Shown: in pieces, positions 31,701 through 40,600 of the stretch
How positions within the stretch are numbered: position 1 is the first letter of the stretch
How the letters are laid out: each line of letters starts with the position of its first letter
Origin: Hondaea fermentalgiana
Taxonomy: Eukaryota; Sar; Bigyra; Thraustochytrida; Thraustochytriidae
Reading direction: 5' to 3'
Length of the DNA stretch: 64,000 nt
Assembly (NCBI GenBank): GCA_014084085.1
Contig: NPFB01000053.1
Location: forward strand, 219,876-283,875
The notes under the pieces: generated by a model
Databases searched by the model: none
What the model saw: only the letters and a program-made list of their open reading frames with translations
Told to the model about the DNA's origin: nothing
Program-made: the position numbers and the translations under genes

Positions 31701-34654
31701 AGAGCGAAAGCGTTGGAACCTCGAGTCTTGTGACGAGCGATTTCGCTTTCGAGGATCTGCCGCAGGGTATGTACAGCTTGCTCGTGATTCCGGAGGACAG
31801 TCTTGTGTACTCTGAAAAGCTTTTGACAAGTATCTCTTATTCGTCAGAGGATGTTCAAGTGGTGGTCCCATCAGCAAACGTAGGATCGCAATTGCACCTT
31901 ACATTCGAGTATGATCGCGGTGACTACGGTGAGCTTGAACTCGTCGTCAATTTCCAGCTCAGTGATGATGAGGACGCCGATGAATGTTCCATTGGGATTT
32001 CCGCGCTGGAAGACGGAGCTTGTGCCTGCGGCGACGTACAAGTGGCCTCGATTGCGTCGAACGCGCTAGAGAGCAACGAGGGCCGATTCTCGCAGTCCAT
32101 CGTGATCAACACGCTTTACCTCACCGTGTATCGATTTTTTCTGCGCCAGCGCTCTACCTCCTCAACCACGAGCTCGTCAGACCTCACGTATCGTACAGAC
32201 GGCCGATGCGGTGCTAACTTTCCTCTCGATAACGGACGAGCCTCTCAATGCCCCACAGAAGAGATTCTTTGGGATGATGGTACCACTGGCTTGCGCCCTT
32301 GCTGCTCGCAAGGCGGATACTGCGGCTCATCCGAACGTCACTGCTCGTGCCAACTCTGCATGGACTACAGAGTTTTCATGGAGGATGACTGGGAATCAAA
32401 GTACCGAATTGATGGCGCCTGCCGAGATCCTTTACAACCCTTTGACAGCGATGGCACGGTGGCCATTTGTCCTCCTGATGCCGTAACATGGTGGGACCTG
32501 GTAACTGAGGCACGCCCCTGCTGCAACGCTGACTTTCAATGTGGTAATAGTGTTGCCGATTGCACGTGCTCCACGTGCGTGGACTACCGCGCCTTTCCGA
32601 GTTCAAGCTCAAATGCAACAACGAACACGACAGAATCCAGCGCCAGCCTAGTTGACTTGTTGGAAGATTCGAATGCGGTGGTCAAGATCGTCACAGTTGA
32701 AGGAGCAGAGACGACGATTTCATTGCCCGCGGCTGTTGAAATTAACTTCGAGGTCGGAGAGAATGGGGACTACGATGACGCAAGCTTTGTTCGTCTCTTT
32801 TGCATTGATGCGCAGAACGAGAGCCCTTCGATACATGAGTACGGTGCTCCCCGTTACTTTGCTTTTGAAAGCGAGATGATGGCGCTGGACATCGGCCAGT
32901 GCCCGGGCAACTCAACGTGTGAGTTTATTGCCGTTTCAGGGATTCAGGCAAACGACGAGCTCAATGGCATTTTCCGTCGTCGTTACGATGTGAATGCAGA
33001 AACGTACAAGGCATTCCCAGGTTATGACGTGAGTGAGGCGTGCTCCACATTTGCGAGCACCATCACGAATAGCGGCACGAGCCCTGACGACTGCTATTCG
33101 ACGTGCGACGCTAGTGATACTTGCGATGGCTTCGTGTATCGCCCCATCGATGAATCTGACTCCTCGAAAGGCTTTTCGTGTCGCTATGTGAATAACATCA
33201 CACGCTGTGGCGGCAAGTTTTCGAGCATTGACATCGCCAAAGTTATTTACATGAAAACGTACGGGGAGCGCCTAGTGCCGACCAAATGGTACACGCACGT
33301 TGACACACTCTTTTCGAGCGATGGCCAAATCCACTTGTACAGAGACGAGCCGTCAGCTCTCCTTGGCGGCATGTACACATGGTTTTTCGACTCGAACCTC
33401 AACCCAGACGATGGCTACTTGGCTTTCGGTGTGGATGCCATTGGCTCGGGAACACCGGATGGAGTGGTGCAGTGGTTGGTGTACTCAACGGCTTGGACAT
33501 ATCCAATCTTCTTGGCGGAAAGCCCACTGACGACGCTCATTACCACAATGACAGATTCGTGCGACCTTTCTTATCCGTCCCTCGTCAAGAACTTTTCGTC
33601 GCTGGCGTGCAGCTGCTCTGGCACTGGTCTAGCAAGCGCATACATTTGCTCTGACGAGATGGCTTGTGGCACGGGCCAGAATGATGACGACTGCCGCGCG
33701 GATCCGGATGCGCTACTTGATGAGGGAAGGTACCCATACGAGCTTCAGACACATTATCAGTGCGGTCTCGGTGTGGACCGAAGCGAGATGGCATATATCA
33801 ATTTTGCTGCGGAGAACTGCGACAAGAATACCGCGCCTAAAAATGGCGCATGTCGCATTCACAACGGCCCCGTCTCTCAGTGCAAGCGAATTTGCGACAA
33901 GCATCCCGGCAAGTGCGCAGGCTTTGATTACGAGCGCACCGACGAGTTTGTCGGTGGCTACAATGCGTACATTGCTGAAGAGGTGGACACAGGGCGTTGC
34001 CACTTTCGGACATCGTCAGGCATGTATTTTGCCGGCTTTAACACCATGCATGACTGCTACATTCGCCAGGCTCGCCCTGACGATGGCGCCGTCTGCAAGC
34101 CAACAAAGTTTCCCTCCGATGAACCTGGCACGGACTTTGGGTGTCCTCCTGGATTCACGTATTGCGGAGAAGGGCGCTACGACCCAACGCAGTATACTTC
34201 GTGCGCCACCGAGGATGCCACGGAGTCTTGCTCGACATTTCAGATTCGTTTTGCGGGAACAAATTACTGTCTCACACGCACGCGATGGTCGATTCGCGCC
34301 TTGCAATGCGACCCAGAGGACTCGCATCAAGCATGGACGCTCACAGCGGAGGGCTATCTCGTGGGCCAAGGCGTGCGTTCGCAGACCGAAGTGTTCTCAA
34401 ACTACTATTACACGATGGGCGTAAATCTCTCGAATTCGACATCGACAGCCTTTGTCATGGATCCCACGTCGCAAAACTTTGCAGAAAACTTTGAACCGAT
34501 CAAATTTCGAGCAAATGAGGCAAATGAGCTTCATGGAGCTCTTGACAGCGATGGCACGCGGCTTTGTTTCAATGCGGACCCAGTTCTTGGACTTGAAGCG
34601 GGCGTTCACATTTATGTGCTGACTAGCATCTGTGCGGCATTCGAGATGTTTTAG
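25763..34654 (+). CDS. Giant polytopic membrane protein with Cys-rich, hevein-like and Ser/Pro/Thr ectodomain
   Basis: 2963 residues from the ATG at 25763; the frame is open upstream to 25634 but has no earlier ATG. Residues ~1-160 are a polar cytosolic tail. About nine hydrophobic segments lie between ~162 and 590. Then comes a very long, probably extracellular part. Residues ~626-960 hold six repeats with the core GDETDVDCGG...C. Next are a mixed region, a mucin-like SPT/TPT stretch (~1363-1510), an EGF-like module (CNERGVCNPTTGLCECDEGY, ~1706-1741), a Cna-B/carboxypeptidase-regulatory-like beta domain (~1905-2050), and two hevein-like chitin-binding modules (~2143-2286; RPCCSQGGYCGSSERHCSC). 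A PAN/apple-like Cys module lies at ~2426-2496, and a ricin-B-like C-terminus (NYCLTRTRW...QAWTL) ends the protein. A cell-surface adhesion or wall-sensing role is an inference. I know of no family with this full order. Confidence 0.88.
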   Translation: MPEASGSLRESSLTEEEVLAGNDSGTDDEHDDGTIPGNESNRAPRVQFDARTRGSLTEAAAGASRKPPDAVAPSILDNDNDSHNPKVKAKKVVQGRWIRKVKGVRVAPAPHGAKVPVVQGHKSTPATGLSIYQIQRMKRHFGEEGTLHTEARKHIIERWTHTHLVLKLAIIAVLAVVLLFLGAYAEPLVSGRLVWVSGALLLFSTLIGIRGAMVVVRDIQRDDDGLETPGQRMLQVYFHIALAFVVLFLPFAIGLLRDPIGYEGDVLATLFEAGDALLWEEAKRLLFAAGFIGLIVALVILTSLQSVVKIVTFYEITQSFLETFSLTLIAFGILLIYLLLSLFKEAQFLSSNEAETLVGIMDSRIILATICTVFVVGMSIIGFFAAWFESRRLLLFHAVGMAFLGVMIFTFGILILSLDWPAYIEGRCYQVVKTMSADWWTSALQCTKYGGTSIGALVEAFDDTTSTWVYLINGVGSAARCADSSQYAQAWEYAPITMANRTVDLVGCVNLACCSTLSSILSSMTFTIAFAFTLLLVGIFVVVFGDLWLRRETNKDTNNIKYFSRTRAFWILTMSTFLTLLAIIILTVLLKGDLGRATEDLVLAEDIQQFVNKTSLLVPTGDEISPHSCSNQVRDGAETDIDCGGIEGQGGCSSEQRCRARQKCLEDSDCLTDLICDSTYQVCVLPPSNVTCSNGKRDVLETDVDCGGPSCPGCGNGQTCSSNADCYFLHCESGVCISCSDGIKNGDEADVDCGAQHCVQEASLDAWAEDAGQPTSSETFDNSQYRGPNGLCLSGARCSKGAQCEGGLCIEGSCASCSNGLLDGDETDVDCGGSYCQARCSAGAICSADSDCVSGTLCDAATSTCVWEANLTCAQDGVQNNDETDVDCGGEHNSCERCGESMQCSQNNDCASGICHVVNGTGYCASCSNGIQDGDEAGVDCGGSMCASRCSVDDPCTSTSDCATGLFCWNEVNVDAAVQHYMQTHEVDSEATARAELATVFPSTGSCQVPFTLTIKALSPVFYMNTQVNYGDLFESEALSGLQLDGSSDTDADISSSSTGGTRRRLMREREPRRRLRELASAVDDGYVNSLTTEEENTWPYLCNLTVQSALASTGTHFQIEDDGGATVTTWNTSSQSGVDILIQHGDAFPLIYIVPTTCTDLRESEITTTWSVDSSCDSVNVEKELEIGVASLLVPLTTSLAGYVRSSKCTEDPSHVDCILITGVTVTLRSYRAGLCANVMPAPLASCGSCVSFHYHQCVSDHEQACCYWEDSEEDNAAAISACLNDAEEFVQTETYTNQIPGLYFLSWPELYTDLTIASSHTVLIQFSKEGYQDAEAIVTIPVGGMQFISDVYMNESGTDEYKTTPSPTVAPTPPGLAYETASPTDAPVPTQTVIPTTSPTRSVTRSPTSLPSFLATSSPTSTPTASPTRSLSDTPTLSPSATPTVSPNALVTSSPTTSPTSVPTSSPTAMPTSPTLSPTSLPTETPTKSPTAEPTSPTPAPTPKVSITPTTDPVVTISGFCPLTDVAMGVRRLQNLFDSVSEYDYVLSAYLEVVTLYTMEIDAVVDASSTTEETACQLRCGTSCSTTCSAEATSVSATQSAVGIKTFETIRYGDDNVLASAIGTFESFQTDFLDAIGVDPSALSQVTKQTVVYASGSPNTENQYTTEVTVRKVLDWALSDGAAEDAHDAIFNGTDCNTTTLLEVCGGTICNERGVCNPTTGLCECDEGYHGYQCQDTTWEFSRDCSWVKVYDQSKCIASQDIGRESFNEKFAVSGRLRYDRYGEPYAFYERLSDPSGFDAYSTFLEKFDSDGNLLHTDFTIHSTEAALEAGDATWEFCDYGTNGVGFPGFCGPASYRSTYWCSRLCTEDDPAVSFVSMTTDFQLYICAKVDGSTDPPSPSSTGTLSGSVMNEGGLAVAATIKLFKGTVDSASAQVATAFREITTTSFDTGVSAEDGDGTVSIAATSSLEVSSLCYPSESESVGTSSLVTSDFAFEDLPQGMYSLLVIPEDSLVYSEKLLTSISYSSEDVQVVVPSANVGSQLHLTFEYDRGDYGELELVVNFQLSDDEDADECSIGISALEDGACACGDVQVASIASNALESNEGRFSQSIVINTLYLTVYRFFLRQRSTSSTTSSSDLTYRTDGRCGANFPLDNGRASQCPTEEILWDDGTTGLRPCCSQGGYCGSSERHCSCQLCMDYRVFMEDDWESKYRIDGACRDPLQPFDSDGTVAICPPDAVTWWDLVTEARPCCNADFQCGNSVADCTCSTCVDYRAFPSSSSNATTNTTESSASLVDLLEDSNAVVKIVTVEGAETTISLPAAVEINFEVGENGDYDDASFVRLFCIDAQNESPSIHEYGAPRYFAFESEMMALDIGQCPGNSTCEFIAVSGIQANDELNGIFRRRYDVNAETYKAFPGYDVSEACSTFASTITNSGTSPDDCYSTCDASDTCDGFVYRPIDESDSSKGFSCRYVNNITRCGGKFSSIDIAKVIYMKTYGERLVPTKWYTHVDTLFSSDGQIHLYRDEPSALLGGMYTWFFDSNLNPDDGYLAFGVDAIGSGTPDGVVQWLVYSTAWTYPIFLAESPLTTLITTMTDSCDLSYPSLVKNFSSLACSCSGTGLASAYICSDEMACGTGQNDDDCRADPDALLDEGRYPYELQTHYQCGLGVDRSEMAYINFAAENCDKNTAPKNGACRIHNGPVSQCKRICDKHPGKCAGFDYERTDEFVGGYNAYIAEEVDTGRCHFRTSSGMYFAGFNTMHDCYIRQARPDDGAVCKPTKFPSDEPGTDFGCPPGFTYCGEGRYDPTQYTSCATEDATESCSTFQIRFAGTNYCLTRTRWSIRALQCDPEDSHQAWTLTAEGYLVGQGVRSQTEVFSNYYYTMGVNLSNSTSTAFVMDPTSQNFAENFEPIKFRANEANELHGALDSDGTRLCFNADPVLGLEAGVHIYVLTSICAAFEMF
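29860..30290 (+). repeat. Degenerate SPT/TPT-coding repeat inside the giant surface gene
   Basis: Repeated TCGCCGAC/ACCAAC-type units encode S-P-T and T-P-T motifs, giving a mucin-like stalk. The repeat also keeps the opposite strand open by chance. Confidence 0.75.
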
Positions 34655-34803
34655 AACAATAATTTTGACAAGGTGTACATGTCTATACCGCGGCCCAAAA
34701 TGCAGATCTCGGCTCAGCAGAATTCACTTTTAGCAATACATGTTTTCTTTACGGTTATTTCTGAGAAAGGGTATGACGCCATGGATTTTGGATATTAGTT
34801 TGG

Positions 34804-36774
34804 TCACACTGTCTCATCGTTGCCATCCTCTATTCGCGGCGACGGGTTCTGAGCATGTGCCGCAGCTCTCAATTTGGAAACCCATGTAACGGTTTGCGCA
34901 CGACTCGTCGTGACGAACCAAACGCGGGAAGCCCCACGAAGATGATTGTGAAGTCTGCGACGCTTGCCGACGGGCTCGATTACCATGCCTTGGGCAGTCG
35001 CATTTGTAGCCTCAATGGCAAACTCGGGACTGTCAAAAGTCCCCGAAAAGGCGGCCGAAAATGTCTTGCATTGCGCTGCGCGAATGACGTACAGAGGCTT
35101 CAAGTCTCCGTACGACTCGTACAAGTAGAGCTTGCCGTTAATAAGAATGCTCCAGTAGCACTCCCACGCGTTTGCGCGATTGTCTTCTGAGACGTCCAGC
35201 TCGGCGGCGGACACTTCTGGCCGAGGATTGGCCAATGTGGAGGGACCATTGTCGGAGGATTGAAGGATTGCGGGTCCTGGTTGCACCTGATTACCCGATG
35301 GGTTGATCCACGAGACCCACTTGTGAAAAAATGACCAAAGTCTTTCGAATCTGCCAATGCGCGCAATCTTCGCCATGCTGCGCGCAGTCCGTGGCGAGAC
35401 GAGACGTGGGGAAAAGCGTGGTGATCTTGCGCTCGATGACTCCTCCCCGACACGAGACGCCCAAAGCCAACCTGCGTGCGTGTGCGGCGACGACCTTGTT
35501 TGGACACAGAGTACAACAGAGGGTTCCTTCTCGCTGGTAATATGGTTGGCGAGACCCTTCTTGTTGCATATCACTCGAAACTCTTTGGTTTGCAGGCCAG
35601 CTGCAGAATGGCGAAAATGTGCGAGATCAACGAGCTTCACTTCAAACAGCACGCCTCCTGGACGTGGATCAAACAGGCTCACACTCATGACGCAGTCATT
35701 GTCCATTCCAGGAATTAAAAGAGACCTTCCTATGCGAAAGGAGCTGTCAATCGATCTCACCCCGGTCTCGTAGCTAAAGATGATCTCTGAAGTCTTGAGG
35801 TTCCATATTGACATTTTGCAGTAAAGAAATTCCTCCGGTCTGGCCATATCCCAGTCGCGCACCTTCATTCGTAGCTCTATTACATGGAGACTCGCTTTTG
35901 TTCGCCTGAGAAATATTCGCGTCTTGTGCCCTTTCCAAAGACTTTGCAGCTTACGACATGCCTCCGATTGCTTTTGGAGGAGCAGGCCCTCATGTGTGGT
36001 GCTTCGAGAAGATGAAGATGATTTCCGCCCCGACCTTTCCGAGTGTGTTGGCTTATATTGCGATTGACCCGTCAGTGGCACCATGAGGTCTTTTCCTGAG
36101 CTCGACGCATCCGCTGGTGACGTAAACTCGAATTCTTCGGGAATATTACTCATTGAGGCTCCATTCTTACCCAGAGCGGCAAGCTCGATTGGAGGTATGC
36201 TTACATCGCCTATCGTATCTGTTGGCGACTTGGCAGTCCACGGTGACCATGGCGACTGCGGCTCCGAGGCCGAGGCTGGTGTTTGGCCCATTTCACTATG
36301 TGACTCGGGCATCTCCTTATCTTCGCCCAAGTTGTTGGCTCGACTTGAGATCGACGAAGCTCCCCCTTCTTTCCTGCCATCATCTGAGGTGCTGGCACGA
36401 TTTGAGACTGGTGTAGCATCCTTTCCGCCATCATCATGGGGCGTCTTTAATATGTCAACGGGGTACGCATTTGTGGTGTCAGTTTCTCTTTCTGGCGGGT
36501 TGTCGCTCGAAGATGCCCTCTTTAAAGCAGCGCGGTCGACTTCCCTCGTATGATGTTGCGTTGCCGATTTCTGCGAAACGTTCGAATGGGTCGAGGACGT
36601 CTCCACAGAGAGGCCGAGGCTCTTGGCAGCGAGGTCTTCGAGTCCGTCTGCATGTTGTTGAGAGGCTACGAGTTCATTGCGAATCGATGTGTGAAGGGCG
36701 TTGTCGATGGCTTCGTCTTCCTTCTTGAGTGCTGCGGACGTCTTGGCGTAGACGTCATCGATGTCCGCGTCCAT
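34804..36774 (-). CDS. C2-like / PH-like domain protein with IQ motif
   Basis: 656 residues from the ATG at 36774 (MDADIDDVYAKTSAAL). The frame is open to 36972, and the extra residues (ADASLRARGVQDHWQQFAF) look coding-like, so a 5' exon or a different start is possible. Residues ~1-300 are polar Ser/Thr/Asp-rich. An IQ-like helix (CRKLQSLWKGHKTRIFLRR) follows. Then comes a beta-rich block resembling a C2 domain (LHVIELRMKVRDWDMARPEEF...CVMSVSLFDPRPGGVLFEVKLVDL). Near the C-terminus is a PH-like unit (YWSILINGKLYLYESYGDLKPLYVI...VWFVTTSRAQTVTWVSKLRAA). Both folds point to membrane or lipid association; the assignment is structural intuition, not a family match. Its stop lies 149 bp from that of the giant surface gene. 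Confidence 0.72.
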   Translation of the reverse strand: MDADIDDVYAKTSAALKKEDEAIDNALHTSIRNELVASQQHADGLEDLAAKSLGLSVETSSTHSNVSQKSATQHHTREVDRAALKRASSSDNPPERETDTTNAYPVDILKTPHDDGGKDATPVSNRASTSDDGRKEGGASSISSRANNLGEDKEMPESHSEMGQTPASASEPQSPWSPWTAKSPTDTIGDVSIPPIELAALGKNGASMSNIPEEFEFTSPADASSSGKDLMVPLTGQSQYKPTHSERSGRKSSSSSRSTTHEGLLLQKQSEACRKLQSLWKGHKTRIFLRRTKASLHVIELRMKVRDWDMARPEEFLYCKMSIWNLKTSEIIFSYETGVRSIDSSFRIGRSLLIPGMDNDCVMSVSLFDPRPGGVLFEVKLVDLAHFRHSAAGLQTKEFRVICNKKGLANHITSEKEPSVVLCVQTRSSPHTHAGWLWASRVGEESSSARSPRFSPRLVSPRTARSMAKIARIGRFERLWSFFHKWVSWINPSGNQVQPGPAILQSSDNGPSTLANPRPEVSAAELDVSEDNRANAWECYWSILINGKLYLYESYGDLKPLYVIRAAQCKTFSAAFSGTFDSPEFAIEATNATAQGMVIEPVGKRRRLHNHLRGASRVWFVTTSRAQTVTWVSKLRAAAHAQNPSPRIEDGNDETV

Positions 36775-37121
36775 CCTCTTTGAGATGATCAAGTCTTTGT
36801 TTCTCTGCTTCGACGTAATCGCAGTCGCCTTTGCCCAGCGCTGGGCGAAGGCGAATTGCTGCCAATGGTCCTGGACGCCGCGAGCTCTCAGGCTCGCGTC
36901 GGCCGACTTGCTGAGGAAGGTCTGCCTGCGCGCCGCGGCGCAGTTCGGCGAGGGAATACGATGCGGCCGCAAAGCAGACTATTGGGCGACCTCAGCAAGT
37001 GTCCGCTCATTCAACCTGTCTCGCACACAAAGTTATAGCTAAGGGAGGGAGGAAATAGGGGAAGAAGAAGAGGGGCTCGGATTTTCTATACAAGTCAAAT
37101 CGTCGCACGCACAGATCTGAG

Positions 37122-37157
<36 letters not shown>

Positions 37158-37650
37158 ACGATACATATACACACATTCACACACAAAAAGCCTCGGTCGT
37201 CCTTCTTTCATGACGGGACCTCTTTGACGGCCAATGCCCTCTTTTCCTCCCCTGTGTAAGCAAGGAGAGGGACCATCCATCCATCCATCTATTTCTCTAG
37301 TGCAACATGGTATATCCGTTGAGACAAAAGGTGTGTACTATGGTCATCGCTAGACTCCCAGCTTAGATTGCACATTGAGCAACTTGGTAAAAATAGAGTG
37401 GCGCGGAGCTCTGAGTAGACGAGAAAGAGAGAGACACACGTAGATCGGCCTTGTCATTCATGGTTATCTGTCCGGCCGCTTCTGTCTTGCGCCTTCACTC
37501 CATCCGAGTCAAAATACGAACGTTGAAGACCTCTCACTCTGTGCACTGCACTTAGAGCGCCGCGGGACAGCCTTGCTCGCGTGAGTCCCCAGCACGGCAA
37601 GCACCGCACGTAAGAGGCGATTGAGCGAGCTTGCAAGACTGCGACGGACG
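36775..37650. promoter_or_regulatory. Divergent spacer (C2/PH-like gene / CEP164-like gene)
   Basis: About 880 bp between start codons, including ~200 bp of possible N-terminal coding sequence of the minus gene (36775-36972). It contains a CT dinucleotide array at 37122-37157 and CATC repeats near 37276-37288. No TATA box is recognised. Confidence 0.45.
37122..37157. repeat. (CT)n dinucleotide repeat
   Basis: About 18 CT units with one CC slip, in the divergent spacer. Confidence 0.9.
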
Positions 37651-40600
37651 ATGGCAGACGAGCTGGCAAAACGTTGGGAGCTCATGTCGTCGGAGGAGCG
37701 CTTTGCGGAACGAGCGCGGCGTAAGCGCGACAAACTTGCGCGAAAGATGCAAACGGAGAACGAAGAAGACCGACAAGAAGTCTCAAACATATCTGGCGCA
37801 ATGGAATGCGCAACAAGCAAAGAGACGACCGAGGATAGTGCGTCTCATCGTAACGAGAGCGACGAGGATGACGAGATCTTCAGCGGCAGTGAGTCCGGGT
37901 CGAATTCATCGTCTTCTCCATCCTCGTCGAGCAGAGCCTCTTCTGCTTTACATTCATCTGCCTCGGCGTCATCGCTATTGAGTAGCGCCTCCGAAGATTC
38001 AACGACTTCCGGCGGGTTGGCATCAACGTCTTCTTCTTCGGCGTCCTCCTCCTCCTCCATCTCAAATGATAGTGGGAGCGAGAGCGAGAGCGAGAGTGAG
38101 AGTGGGAGCGAAAGCGGAAGTCAAAGCGAACATGATAGTGAAGGAAGCAAGAGCGAGAGCGAGAGCGAGAGCGAGAGCGAGAGCGAAGACGAGTCCCCAA
38201 GAACGTCTACCAGCGCAGAAGATGACCTCGACTCAGAACCTGAATCAGCTATTAATGCGCAGGCGCAAGCATCACCGGAGCCAAGAGGCGACAGAGGGCA
38301 CAAAACGTCTATTCGAGATCCTCAAGATCAAGGAGGACGTATCGTCGTCCTCGATGTCAATGGCAACCAGTCCGAGGTTGGCACTTTGAGTTCAAATGAA
38401 CTTGAAGCTTCACCCACTTCAGGAAAGAATCAACATTTAGGATTGGAGGAAGCTAGCAATGAGGAGGAAGAGGTCCCCCCCCCCTTGCCCCCGCGAAGAA
38501 AGGTTTACGAACCACTTATTGCGGAGGATTACTCTGCGAAGGACGACTCTGAAACAAGCGCACCTGTTCAGATTGACTTTGATGAGCAAGCGACAGACCA
38601 CAATGATTATGCAAAGACTCACGCTACATTGGAAACGATTAGCGTGTCTGACATGTCTGATGGAGGCTCGAAGGAAAAAGTTAAAGGCCTTAGTCGAGAA
38701 GATTCTGCTTCAGATGACAAGCCTGCAGCAAATAGAACTGATGGCGCATCACACGTTGCTACAGAGTCAACTGGAAGTAATTTCGCGTCAAAGTCAAGTT
38801 CAAGTATAGAGTCGGACTCGAGCTCGGAATCTGACTCTGCATCCGAGTCAGAGTCCGAGTCCGGGTCCGCATCTGAGTCCGAGTCTGCTTCGGAGTCGAC
38901 GAATTCAGATTCTGGATCAGAACTCAGCTCGGATTCCGAGTCTGAATCAGGATCTGGAACAGGATCAGACTCTGACTCTGACTCTGGCTCTGAGCTTGAC
39001 TCCGAGTCTGAATCCGAGTCCGAGTCTGAGGTCGAGGCTGGGTCTTTGACCGTCTCAAAACACCAGGATACAGAGCTTGTGAAGCTCTCGCAGCCTCGGG
39101 TGATCGAGACGAGACTTGCCGCCGATGGACCTTCTTCTACCATTCCAGCTGCTTCAAAAGCTGGTCCACGAGCCGTGCTAGCATCAGCGTCTGTCTCTAG
39201 ATCTGGGTCGGGGACTCCATCAGACTCAAATTCAGATTTAGGGTCAGAGTTAGAATCAGGATCGGGATCCGAATCAGAATCCGAGTCCGCGTCTGGGTTG
39301 GGATCTCAATCAGATTCAGAGTCCGAGCCCGAGTCCGAGTCCGAGTCCGAGTCTGAGTCCGAATCGCAGTCAGGTTCAAACTCGGAATCAGAGTCGGAGT
39401 CCGAAACAGGTTCAGAATCAGGATCGGAGTCAGAAGCGGAATCGGAATCGCCCTCGAGCGCTTTACCTGCACAGGAAAGTAGCAGAGTTCCAGTGCGAGA
39501 GAACATCGACAGAGAGACCCGCCAGCCAGCGCTATACAAATCCGAGACAAATCCGGCGCTTGTACCGATTGATGAAGAAGCCGTACGAGAGCATGCTCTT
39601 ACATTGGGCATGAATCCTGACACTGATCGAGAGTTGCTCTGGATTGCAAAAGAAGCCCTTGTCGCGCCACTCCCCGCAGGCTGGACGCAAGAGATTAGCG
39701 ACGACGGACTACCATACTTTTATCATGCGTCCTCCGGTCAATCGCGCTGGGAGCATCCTCGTGATGACGAATTTCGAGCGAAAATCGAAGATCACAAACG
39801 TCAGAACGAGCGCAGCAAGACCTCTTCGACACTCCCTAGCATGAATGCGTCTTCAACTGGATCAAGTCCGAAAACGGAGTGCGTGGAGCAGCAAAAACTG
39901 TCAGGTCTCGTTTCTAGGCCCCATGCTACAGGCATGTACGCGAACAAGAAACCAGTAGTGGCAAGTATGGCAATGCGGAGACAGCGCAATCATTCACTTG
40001 CTACCGGCCGCCTCGGCAACTTCCATGCTGCAATGGGCCAGTCTTCGTTTATGTCACCACTCATTGACACAACGAAGAAGAATAATCGTCTTCAAGATAA
40101 AGGAAAGGTGCAAGAAATCGTCGAAGAAGAAGAAGAAGAAAAGGAAATGGAAGACAGGAAGGTCACTGCCATCGACAGAGGAGTGAGAGACAGTGGTTCG
40201 TTACATAATGACGCATCATCAACGTCGTGTCAGGAGACGATTGGCGCAAGCCACTCGTCAGTTAGCGCAGCACACCTCGCCTGCGCGAAAGAATCTGCAT
40301 CGCAAGTCGTCCACGCCGAAAACTGGGACCATGCAACCCTGAGCAAGCTTGAAGTTCTGCGACAAAAGTGTCAGGATCTTGAGAAGCGGTTGGAGAATGC
40401 AACGAAGAAGACCCAGGATGCTGAAGAGCAGCGCATCCGGGTCCAAGTCGCAAACGAGGCGCTCGAAGAAAAGATGGCAAAACAACGTTCAGTCCCCGCG
40501 ATCGAAAAAGAACTTGAAGACGAGCGCGAACGAGCCATGCGTTCAGAAGAAGAAAAACGAGCGCTCGAGGAATCAATCGTACAGATTCGAGATCAAGCAG

